This document shows positions 7,041 through 13,914 of a stretch of DNA of 39,303 nt, in pieces. Under the pieces are notes generated by a model. The model did no database searches and was not told the DNA's origin. It worked only from the letters and a program-made list of their open reading frames with translations. Each line of letters begins with the position of its first letter. Position 1 is the first letter of the stretch. A program made the position numbers and the translations under genes. Where the stretch lies: assembly GCA_041675805.1 (NCBI GenBank), contig JBAYTD010000012.1, forward strand, positions 1-39,303. The letters run 5' to 3'. Source of the stretch: JANNWF01 sp041675805 (GTDB lineage: Bacteria > Pseudomonadota > Gammaproteobacteria > Xanthomonadales > Xanthomonadaceae).

Positions 7041-7694
7041 ATGCCTTACCGAATTCCCCCGATCACCCAGGCGCTGTTGTGGAGCAATGTGGTGGTGCTG
7101 GGCCTGCAATTGCTGCTGGGCGACCGGCTGTTCCTGCCCTTCATGCTCTGGCCGCTGGGCGAGTATCCGCTCGGCTATGTCGATGGCGCGCTGCAAAGCG
7201 TCGGTTTCCTGCCCTGGCAACTGGTCACGTACGGCTTCCTGCATGGCGGGTTGGGCCACATGATGTTCAACATGCTGGCGCTGTGGATGTTCGGCGCGCA
7301 GATGGAGATGCTCTGGGGCAGCCGTCGCTATGCGCTGTACTACTTCGTCTGCGTGATCGGTGCCGGGTTGGTGCAGGTGGCGGTGGTGACCTGGGGTGTG
7401 GCGCAGGGCGCGCAGCCGCATCCTACGGTTGGCGCTTCCGGCGGCGTGTTCGGCCTGTTGCTGGCGTTCGGGATGATGTTCCCCAATCGGCAGGTGATGC
7501 TGCTGATTCCACCCATCCCGATGAAGGCGCGCACCCTGGTGATCGCCTACGGCGCGCTGGAACTGTACATGGGCGTGACCGGCAGCCGCAGCGGCATTGC
7601 CCATTTCGCCCATTTGGGCGGGATGCTGTTCGGCTTCCTGCTGATCCAGTATTGGCGCGGGCGCTGGCCGTTCGAGCGCCGACGGCGCGAGTGA
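7041..7694 (+). CDS. Rhomboid family intramembrane serine protease
   Basis: A protein of 217 aa with about six hydrophobic segments. The rhomboid features are all present: His73/Asn77 in GHMMFN (oxyanion/TM2 motif), nucleophile Ser133 in GASGG, and the catalytic His191 in AHLGG of the last helix. The C-terminus is very basic (RRRRE), consistent with a cytoplasmic tail. The protein should cleave membrane-spanning substrates in the inner membrane; no substrate is apparent. I choose the ATG at 7041 (MPYRIPP), close to the first helix. An ATG at 7011 in the same frame would add 10 residues. It is divergent from the CheY-like gene with a 200-bp spacer in which I see no clear element. Confidence 0.88.
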   Translation: MPYRIPPITQALLWSNVVVLGLQLLLGDRLFLPFMLWPLGEYPLGYVDGALQSVGFLPWQLVTYGFLHGGLGHMMFNMLALWMFGAQMEMLWGSRRYALYYFVCVIGAGLVQVAVVTWGVAQGAQPHPTVGASGGVFGLLLAFGMMFPNRQVMLLIPPIPMKARTLVIAYGALELYMGVTGSRSGIAHFAHLGGMLFGFLLIQYWRGRWPFERRRRE

Positions 7695-7728
7695 GCGTCG
7701 CCGGGATTGCGTCGGGCGTGCAATGAGT

Positions 7729-7743
7729 CGAGAATCATTCTCG
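7729..7743 (+). promoter_or_regulatory. Fur-box-like 7-1-7 palindrome
   Basis: CGAGAATCATTCTCG is a perfect inverted repeat around a central C. It agrees with the 7-1-7 Fur consensus TGAnAATnATTnTCA at all fixed positions except the two outermost bases. It ends 24 bp upstream of the ATG of the secreted-protein gene at 7768, a position where bound Fur would block expression. One isolated site, so not proven. Confidence 0.55.
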
Positions 7744-7767
7744 TCTTTGAGTGACGGGTGCCCGACC

Positions 7768-8148
7768 ATGATTCGATTCCGCCTGCTGTTGCCCTGGCTG
7801 CTTGCCGCCCTGTTCAGCGTCGCCGCCGTGGCCGACGAGCCGCGCCGTCCCGACCACTTTCGCGGCGAGCCGGCGGAAACGCTGGAGCAGGCGGTGAAGA
7901 ACTTCTCCGAGTACAACACGAAGCTGGAAGCGGTGTTGGCGGCGGATTCGCTGGATCTCGTCCGCCTCAACGAAGTCCACCAGTTGACCTACACGCTGGA
8001 GAACGCGCTGCAGAAGATGCAGCAGGATCTGGCGCAGCTTGCGCAGACCCTGGAGGCCATCCATGTCGCCTCCGAACACGCCGATTCGGCCACCGTGAAA
8101 CGCGAGGGTGAACAATACCTGCGCGTCTCGCGCATCCTGGTGGAATAG
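7768..8148 (+). CDS. Small secreted protein, DUF6746-like
   Basis: A protein of 126 aa with a clear Sec signal peptide: basic start MIRFR, hydrophobic LLLPWLLAALFSVAAV, cleavage after about Ala22 before DEP. The mature part is helical and carries the pattern GEPAETLEQAVKNFSEYN and later VHQLTYTLENAL and EAIHVASE, which I associate with the DUF6746 family of periplasmic proteins of unknown function. There are no cysteines, so no disulfides or haem sites of the CxxCH type. It is a single gene 73 bp after the rhomboid gene and convergent with the PIN toxin. The upstream Fur-like palindrome suggests iron control. An ATG at 7723 would place the Fur site inside the coding region and precede the signal peptide, so I reject it. 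Confidence 0.7.
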   Translation: MIRFRLLLPWLLAALFSVAAVADEPRRPDHFRGEPAETLEQAVKNFSEYNTKLEAVLAADSLDLVRLNEVHQLTYTLENALQKMQQDLAQLAQTLEAIHVASEHADSATVKREGEQYLRVSRILVE

Positions 8149-8157
8149 CGCCGGCGA

Positions 8158-8532
8158 TCAGGCCAGCGCCAGCGGATAGTGCTGGCGCAGCAGGCCGTCC
8201 TGGGTGATCAGCGGCCGGCGCAGCAAGGCGGCGTGGGCGACGATGAGGCGGTCGAAGGGATCGCGGGTGAAGCCCAGCGGTAACGCATGGCGGACGACTT
8301 CCGCGAAGCGCTCGCTGGCGCAGGGGATGTCCAGTTGTTCGGCAAGGTAGCCGGCCACGGCGGCCGCGCCGTGGCGGGTGCGGCCGATCTCTTGCAGCAG
8401 TTCCAGCTCCAGCAGCACGGCGGGCGAGAGCAGCAGCGGCTCGCTGTCGATCATCGCCAGCGCCTGTCGGCTCAGGCCCTGCGTCTTGCCCTGGTACAGC
8501 GCCACGGCGATATGGGTGTCCAGCATCGCCAT
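8158..8532 (-). CDS. PIN-domain toxin (VapC-like)
   Basis: A protein of 124 aa of the PIN ribonuclease fold. The acidic residues expected for the metal site are visible: Asp5 (MLDTH), Glu42 (VLLELEL), Asp91 and Asp94 (TRDPFDRLIVAHA) and Asp112 (TQDGLL). Members cleave RNA, commonly tRNA or rRNA. The start at 8532 gives MAMLDTH; an in-frame ATG at 8526 is equally close to the domain. It begins 2 bp after the stop of the antitoxin gene, the usual antitoxin-first arrangement with coupled translation. Together with a Phd-type antitoxin it forms a complete, apparently intact type II module. Confidence 0.9.
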   Translation of the reverse strand: MAMLDTHIAVALYQGKTQGLSRQALAMIDSEPLLLSPAVLLELELLQEIGRTRHGAAAVAGYLAEQLDIPCASERFAEVVRHALPLGFTRDPFDRLIVAHAALLRRPLITQDGLLRQHYPLALA

Positions 8533-8534
8533 GA

Positions 8535-8819
8535 TCAGGGGTCGCGCGGCTCGGCGTAGCCGGCGTCGGTTTCGGCGACGCGGCGCAGCGGCCACTCTTC
8601 ACTCCACAGTGCCGGGGACTCATCCGGACGCAATGGCGCACCCTGCACCAGCGCCTGCGGCTTCAGGCGACCGAGCCGCGACAGCGCAGCGGGGGCGTCG
8701 TCGCGGATCAGCTTGAGGCGCACGCCGCGGCGTTCGATCAGCAGCGGCTCGCCGGTCTCGGCGACCTGGTCGGCCAACCGGAAAAGATGCTGGCGCAATT
8801 CGGTGAGGCTGACGGTCAT
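8535..8819 (-). CDS. Phd/YefM-type antitoxin
   Basis: A protein of 94 aa. Residues 1-45 are the Phd/YefM DNA-binding fold (MTVSLTELRQHLFRLADQV...GEPLLIERRG). Residues about 50-94 form the variable toxin-neutralising tail, rich in Pro, Trp and Glu. It should bind and inhibit the adjacent PIN toxin and repress its own promoter. The ATG at 8819 is where the Phd similarity starts; the longer open frame upstream runs across the promoter tract and is not real. The (ACGT)5 tract lies 21-40 bp upstream. Confidence 0.88.
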   Translation of the reverse strand: MTVSLTELRQHLFRLADQVAETGEPLLIERRGVRLKLIRDDAPAALSRLGRLKPQALVQGAPLRPDESPALWSEEWPLRRVAETDAGYAEPRDP

Positions 8820-8839
8820 GGCGGCGTGTCCGGTCAAGT

Positions 8840-8859
8840 ACGTACGTACGTACGTACGT
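8840..8859 (-). promoter_or_regulatory. (ACGT)5 palindromic tract, likely antitoxin operator
   Basis: Five perfect ACGT units form a 20-bp self-complementary tract, 21-40 bp upstream of the antitoxin ATG. Phd/YefM antitoxins bind short TGTACA-like palindromes. Overlapping CGTACG/GTAC palindromes repeated along one DNA face would give several operator copies. It is also a tetranucleotide microsatellite that could change length by slippage. Confidence 0.55.
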
Positions 8860-8880
8860 TGTGGCGGATCGAGCGACTTG

Positions 8881-11742
8881 TCAACCCGCCAGGCGCAGGA
8901 AGTCCGGGCTGACCACCAGACGCAGCGCATCCAGACGCGGCTGGGTGTGCGGCAGGACTTCGCGCAGTTGCGCCAGCTCGGCTTCGAGGGCGTCGATTTC
9001 CTCCTCGCGCACCGCCGGGTTGACCCGTGCCAGCGCGCGCAGGCGGTCGATCTCGTGGCCGAGCAGGCGCTCTGCGTTGTCGAGCGCGGCATCGATGCGC
9101 TCGGCGGCCATCGATGCGGCAAGCTCGGTGGCGCGGCGGGTCAGCGCCGGGGTCAGCTTGGCCAGCGACTTGCGATAGCGCATCAGGTCCACCGTGCGTC
9201 CGCCGGCGCGTTCCAGCGCGCGTGCCGACGGGCTGAAATCCGGTTGCGATTGCAGTCGCGTGTCGACCACGCAGCGCAGCGGCTCGAACGGCAGGTAGCG
9301 CTGCACCTGCAAGGCGCGCGGGGCGACGCAGTCGAGCGCGAACACCGCTTCCAGCAGGACGCTGCGCGGCGGCAGGCTTTCATCGAGCAGGAAGGCCGCA
9401 TTGCCGGTTTCGCCGCTGAGCAGCAGTTCCTGTGCCGAGAGGATCAGCGGATGGTCGGCGCGCAGGAACAGCAGATCGTCGCGCGTCAGCGCGATGCGGC
9501 GGTCGAAGGTGACCGCGCGCGGGCCGTGCTTGAACTCCTCGAAGGCGTCCAGGGTGAGGTATTCCGGGTCGAGCAGCCAGACGCCATCGGACAGCGCCTC
9601 GTTGTGGATGCCGAACTGCTCGAACAGGCGCAGCGGGTAGTCGTCTGCCGGCGCGCAGGCGTCGTCCTCGTTCAGCGCGCGCAGCAGCGCGCCCTGCGCC
9701 GCGCCGCGCTGGCTGGCCAGTTCCAGCAGGCGGTCACGGCCACGGCGGATGCTGGCTTCCAGTTCCTGGTGGCGCACGCGGGTGCGGGCGATCAGCTCGG
9801 CCAGCGCTTCCGGGCGGCCTGCGTCCAGCGCCAAGGCGGACAACTCGGCACCGAATTCGCGCAGCAGTTCGCGGCCGTCGGCACCGACCTGGCCGAAGGC
9901 GTCCAGACCCTCGTCGAACCAGCGCAGCAGGGCCTGCTGCGGACTGCCCTCGACCACGGCGACATGCAGGTTGACGTCGCCCTGCTGGCCGATGCGATCA
10001 AGGCGGCCGATGCGCTGTTCGAGCATGTCCGGGTCGAGCGGCAAATCCCACATCGCCAGATGCTGGGCGAACTGGAAGTTGCGGCCCTCGGCACCGATCT
10101 CGGAGGCGATCAGCAGGCGGGCACCGGCCGGATCGGCGAAATAGGCGGCGTTGCGGTCGCGCTGCAGGAGGTTCATGTCCTCGTGGAAGCGGGCGACGCC
10201 GATGCCCGAGCGCAGCCGCAGCGCATCCTCCAGCGCCTGCACCTTGGCCCGTGAGCGACACAGCACCAGCAGCTTGGCCGGGGCAATGCGTTCGATCAGT
10301 TCGAGCAGCCAGTCCATGCGCGGGTCGCGCAGGTAGTCGTGCTCGGGCTCGACGTGGTCGGGCAGGCCGATGTCGGCCTGAAACTCGGCGCGCAGGCGAC
10401 CGGCCAGATCCGGCATCTCGGCCGGCTCCGGCAGGGCGGCGAGGTGGGCGAGGCGACGCGGAAAGCCGCCGACCGCAGCGCGCCGGTTGCGCAGCATGAC
10501 GCGGCCGGTCCCATGGCGGTCGATCAGGTCGCCGATCAGCGATTCGCGCAGCGCATGGCGAACCGGCCCCTGCGCGTCGGCGATGGCGTCGAGGCGCGCC
10601 GGCAGGTTTTCCGCCTCGTCGCCGAACAGTTCGGCCAGGCTGCGCCGGGCCTCGGCGTCCAGCGCGCGGTCTTCGAGCAGGGCGTCGACCGCTTCGGACA
10701 CGGCGACGAAGCGTTGCGATTCGGCGAGGAAGCTGTCCAGGTCGCTGTAGCGCGCCGGATCGAGCAGGCGCAGACGGGCGAAGTGGCCGGCGCGGCCGAG
10801 TTGTTCGGGCGTCGCGGTAAGCAGGATCACCGCCGGCGTCCGTGCCGCCAGCGCTTCCACCAGGGCGTATTGCGGACTGACCGCTTCCGCCGTCCAGGTC
10901 AGATGATGGGCCTCGTCGACCACCAGCACGTCCCAGTCGGCATCGAGCAATTGCCGGCGGCGCTTGGCCGCGCCGGACAGCCAGCGCAGCGGTGCCAGCA
11001 CCAGTTGTTCGTCCTCGAACGGGTTGCGGTCCGGCTCGCTGGCCTCCAGCGCCTCGCAGCGCTCCTCGTCGTACAGAGCGAAAGCAAGGTTGAAGCGGCG
11101 CAGCAGTTCGACGAACCATTGGTGGGCGAGGCTGTCCGGGACGATCACCAGGGCGCGGGCGGCGCGGCCGCTGGCAAGCTGCTGGGCCAGGATCAGGCCG
11201 GCTTCGATGGTCTTGCCGAGGCCGACTTCGTCCGCCAGCAACAGGCGCGGTGGGCGACGCGAGGCGGCGATCTCGGCGGCACGCAACTGGTGCGGGATGG
11301 CATCGATGCGCGCGCCGAGGATGCCCCAGCCCGGATGCGCCTGGGCGCGGGCGCGCCAGCGCAGGGTTTCGACGCGGAAATCGAACTGCGCGCTGCGGTC
11401 GATGCGACCGGATTGCAGCCGCGCGTCGGCCTTGGAGACGGGTTGCTCGGGATCCAGCTCGCCCTCGGCGATGCGGCGCTCGCCGCAGATGTAGCGGACC
11501 AGGCCGTCGGCCAGTTCCTCGACCGCGTCGACGGTCAGTTCCTGCCGATCCACGCGGATCTGGTCGCCGCGGCGGAACAGCGCCCGCGCCAGCGGCGCGC
11601 CGTCCATGGCGTACTGGCGCAGCGTGCCGCTGCCGGTATAGACGATCTGCACGCTGCGCCCGGCCAGGCGCATCACTGTGCCAAGGCCCAGTTCCGGCTC
11701 GGCGCTGGAGAACCAGCGCTGTCCGGGGATGAAGGTGTTCAT
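8881..11742 (-). CDS. rapA: RNA polymerase-associated SWI2/SNF2 ATPase RapA
   Basis: A protein of 953 aa (E. coli RapA is 968). An N-terminal Tudor-like region (1-110, starting MNTFIPGQRWFSSAEPELGLG) precedes a SNF2 ATPase. Motif I is DEVGLGKT at 171-178, motif II is DEAH at 276-279, and motif III is LLTATPEQLG. The helicase C lobe contains IASEIGAEGRNFQFA and ends with the arginine-finger segment EQRIGRLDRIGQ. The C-terminal RapA domain is about 300 residues. It recycles RNA polymerase from post-termination complexes. The gene lies alone on the minus strand after the M13 gene, separated by an 87-bp spacer with an inverted repeat. The assignment is secure. Confidence 0.96.
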   Translation of the reverse strand: MNTFIPGQRWFSSAEPELGLGTVMRLAGRSVQIVYTGSGTLRQYAMDGAPLARALFRRGDQIRVDRQELTVDAVEELADGLVRYICGERRIAEGELDPEQPVSKADARLQSGRIDRSAQFDFRVETLRWRARAQAHPGWGILGARIDAIPHQLRAAEIAASRRPPRLLLADEVGLGKTIEAGLILAQQLASGRAARALVIVPDSLAHQWFVELLRRFNLAFALYDEERCEALEASEPDRNPFEDEQLVLAPLRWLSGAAKRRRQLLDADWDVLVVDEAHHLTWTAEAVSPQYALVEALAARTPAVILLTATPEQLGRAGHFARLRLLDPARYSDLDSFLAESQRFVAVSEAVDALLEDRALDAEARRSLAELFGDEAENLPARLDAIADAQGPVRHALRESLIGDLIDRHGTGRVMLRNRRAAVGGFPRRLAHLAALPEPAEMPDLAGRLRAEFQADIGLPDHVEPEHDYLRDPRMDWLLELIERIAPAKLLVLCRSRAKVQALEDALRLRSGIGVARFHEDMNLLQRDRNAAYFADPAGARLLIASEIGAEGRNFQFAQHLAMWDLPLDPDMLEQRIGRLDRIGQQGDVNLHVAVVEGSPQQALLRWFDEGLDAFGQVGADGRELLREFGAELSALALDAGRPEALAELIARTRVRHQELEASIRRGRDRLLELASQRGAAQGALLRALNEDDACAPADDYPLRLFEQFGIHNEALSDGVWLLDPEYLTLDAFEEFKHGPRAVTFDRRIALTRDDLLFLRADHPLILSAQELLLSGETGNAAFLLDESLPPRSVLLEAVFALDCVAPRALQVQRYLPFEPLRCVVDTRLQSQPDFSPSARALERAGGRTVDLMRYRKSLAKLTPALTRRATELAASMAAERIDAALDNAERLLGHEIDRLRALARVNPAVREEEIDALEAELAQLREVLPHTQPRLDALRLVVSPDFLRLAG

Positions 11743-11776
11743 GGATGCATCACATCGGTTGTTCGGGGGATGGCGC

Positions 11777-11806
11777 CCGTCATCCCGGCCTGCGTCGGGA
11801 TGACGG
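11777..11806. repeat. 11-bp inverted repeat, REP-like or terminator
   Basis: CCGTCATCCCG and CGGGATGACGG form a perfect 11-bp stem with an 8-nt loop in the rapA/M13 spacer. There is no T-tract. Sequences of the GTCATCCCG type occur as dispersed intergenic repeats in many proteobacteria. It may also act as terminator of the upstream minus-strand M13 gene, which ends at 11830. Confidence 0.6.
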
Positions 11807-11829
11807 CTCGGGCGCTCGAGCCGGGGCGG

Positions 11830-13833
11830 TCAGTGGCCCCAGAAGGACAGACGTTGGTCGCCGCCGCGGAACATCGGCTGGCCCGGCTTGCAGGCGAAGG
11901 CTTCGCCGAAGGCCGCCATGTTGGACACCGAACCATTGACCCGCGCTGACGGCGGTGCGTGGGGATCGATGGCGACGCGGCGGATCAGTGCCGTTTCGAG
12001 GTCGTTGCGACGCCACAATTGGCCCCAGCCGAGGAAGAACCGCTGCGCCGGGCTGTAACCCTGCTGCTGCGGCAGACGGGTGTCGCCGACGCGCTCGGCG
12101 AAGGCTGCCCAGGCCAGTTCCAGCCCGGACAGGTCGGCGATGTTTTCGGCTTGGGTCAGGCGGCCGTCGACTTTGATCTCGCCGACCGCCGTGTAGCCGT
12201 CGAACTGCGCCTGCAGCGGCGCGGTGCGGGCCTGGAAGGCGTCGCGTTCGGCCTGCGTCCAGCCGTCGTGCAGGCGGCCTTCGGCGTCGTAGAGCTGGCC
12301 GCTGAGGTCGAAGCCGTGAGTCAGTTCATGGCCGACCACGGCACCCAGAGCGCCATAGTTGCGCGCCGCGTCGGCTTCGGCGTCGAACACCGGCGCTTGC
12401 AGCAGGGCGGCGCTGACGACCAGTTGGTTGCGGTGCGGGGCGTAGAAGGCATTGACGATCTGGGTCGGCACCGGGAACAGGTCGTCCGGGCGCTTGGCGC
12501 CGATCGCGCCCATCCGCATGCGGTTGCGGAACAGCGCGGCGGCGAGCACGTTGGCGGTGTAGTTGCCACGGTCGAAGGTCAGCGCGCCGTAGTTGCGCCA
12601 GCGCGCCGGACGGGCGATCAGCACGTCGAGGGCGTCAAGCTTGGCCAGCGCGGCGGCGCGACCGGCTTCCTGCAGCCACGGTGCTTGCGCCAGGCGTGCG
12701 CGCAATGCCGCGCGCACGTCATCGACCACGGCAGTGGCACCCTGCAGCGTCGCCTCGTCGAGGTAGGTTTCGACATAGCGCTGGCCGATGGCGTCGCCGA
12801 GGGCGAGATCGGCGGCAGCGAGCACCCGCGTCAGCCGGTCCGGCGGACGGATCTGGCCGGCCAGCAGACGGCCGTGGAAATCATCGTGCGCGGCGACATA
12901 GCCCTGCGGCAGGTAGGGCGCGAAGGCATCAAGCAGTTGCAGTTTCAGATACGGCTTCCAGCGCTCCAGCGGCTGGTTTTTCAGCAGGCTTTCCAGCTCG
13001 TCGAAGAAGGTCGTATGGGCGAACGACATCGACTTCAGCTTCGACAGCCCCTGCGCCTTCAGGTAGTCCTTCCAGCGGAACGCGGGATAGCGCCGGGTCA
13101 GCGTCGAGACCTCGGTGGGGCGGTAGGAATTGGCCGGGTCGCGCAGTTGCAGCAGGTCCAGCGACTTGGCCGCCAGGCGCATCTCGATGTCCAGCGCCCA
13201 GCCGGCGTCGCGCTGCGGGTCCGGGCTGCCGGCCAGGCCGAGCAGGATTTGTGCGTAGCCGCGATATTGGCCGAGCAGGTTGCGCGTCGCTTCGTCCTGG
13301 CGCAGGTAGAAGTCGCGGTCGGGCAGGTTGAGCCCGCCCTGGCTGGCATAGGCGATGGTCGTGCCGGGCTGGCGCAGGTCGTCGCCGGCATCGAAGCGCA
13401 GCAGCACCGGCAGGCCGCGTGCATGCCAGCGGGCGATCAGGTTGGTGAGGTCACGCGGTCGCTTGATCGCATCGACCTCGGCGAACAGCGGTGCCAGCGG
13501 CCCCAGCCCGGCCTTCTCGATGGCCGCCTCGTCGAGACCGGAGGCGACGAAATCGGCGATCAGGCCGTCCACCGGCCCCTGCGGCTGGCGCAGGATGCGC
13601 TGGGTCAGCGCTTCCAGGCGCTGTTCGTTGCGGGCGATCAGCGCGTCCATCGCGCTGTGGCTTTCACGGTTGGCCGGCACCGGGGTGGCCCTCAGCCAGC
13701 CGCCGTTGGCGTACTGGTAGAAGTTGCTGCAGGCCGCAGTTTTCGGATCGAAGTCGCTGTTTTCAAAGGCTTCGACAGCGCCGCCGGCAAGCAGCAGCGC
13801 CGTGGTCAGGCAGGCGAGGGTGCGGTGGCGCAT
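11830..13833 (-). CDS. Secreted M13 (neprilysin/PepO-like) metallopeptidase
   Basis: A protein of 667 aa of the M13 family of zinc metallopeptidases. A Sec signal peptide occupies about residues 1-22 (MRHRTLACLTTALLLAGGAVEA). The zinc site is HELTH at 502-506, and the third ligand is Glu563 in ENIADLSG. Typical helper motifs VNAFYAPHRNQLVV and GALGAVVGHE precede the site. The protein should act on oligopeptides in the periplasm or outside. The C-terminus reads LSFWGH rather than the common CRVW ending. The gene follows a second M13 gene by 81 bp on the same strand; a hairpin in the spacer suggests separate termination. Confidence 0.93.
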   Translation of the reverse strand: MRHRTLACLTTALLLAGGAVEAFENSDFDPKTAACSNFYQYANGGWLRATPVPANRESHSAMDALIARNEQRLEALTQRILRQPQGPVDGLIADFVASGLDEAAIEKAGLGPLAPLFAEVDAIKRPRDLTNLIARWHARGLPVLLRFDAGDDLRQPGTTIAYASQGGLNLPDRDFYLRQDEATRNLLGQYRGYAQILLGLAGSPDPQRDAGWALDIEMRLAAKSLDLLQLRDPANSYRPTEVSTLTRRYPAFRWKDYLKAQGLSKLKSMSFAHTTFFDELESLLKNQPLERWKPYLKLQLLDAFAPYLPQGYVAAHDDFHGRLLAGQIRPPDRLTRVLAAADLALGDAIGQRYVETYLDEATLQGATAVVDDVRAALRARLAQAPWLQEAGRAAALAKLDALDVLIARPARWRNYGALTFDRGNYTANVLAAALFRNRMRMGAIGAKRPDDLFPVPTQIVNAFYAPHRNQLVVSAALLQAPVFDAEADAARNYGALGAVVGHELTHGFDLSGQLYDAEGRLHDGWTQAERDAFQARTAPLQAQFDGYTAVGEIKVDGRLTQAENIADLSGLELAWAAFAERVGDTRLPQQQGYSPAQRFFLGWGQLWRRNDLETALIRRVAIDPHAPPSARVNGSVSNMAAFGEAFACKPGQPMFRGGDQRLSFWGH

Positions 13834-13874
13834 GGCGGCTCCGACGATCAGGGGGGCGGCAGTGTATCCGCTGG

Positions 13875-13905
13875 GGACGCCCCGTGCCGATGCGGCGGGG
13901 CGTCC
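13875..13905 (-). terminator. GC-rich hairpin between the two M13 genes
   Basis: GGACGCCCC and GGGGCGTCC form a perfect 9-bp stem around a 13-nt loop, 9 bp past the stop of the upstream M13 gene. No T-tract follows, so it could be a weak terminator or a mRNA-stabilising hairpin. A TACACT hexamer just beyond it, at 13863-13868, may be the -10 of the next M13 gene. Confidence 0.4.
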
Positions 13906-13914
13906 GCGCGGCGC

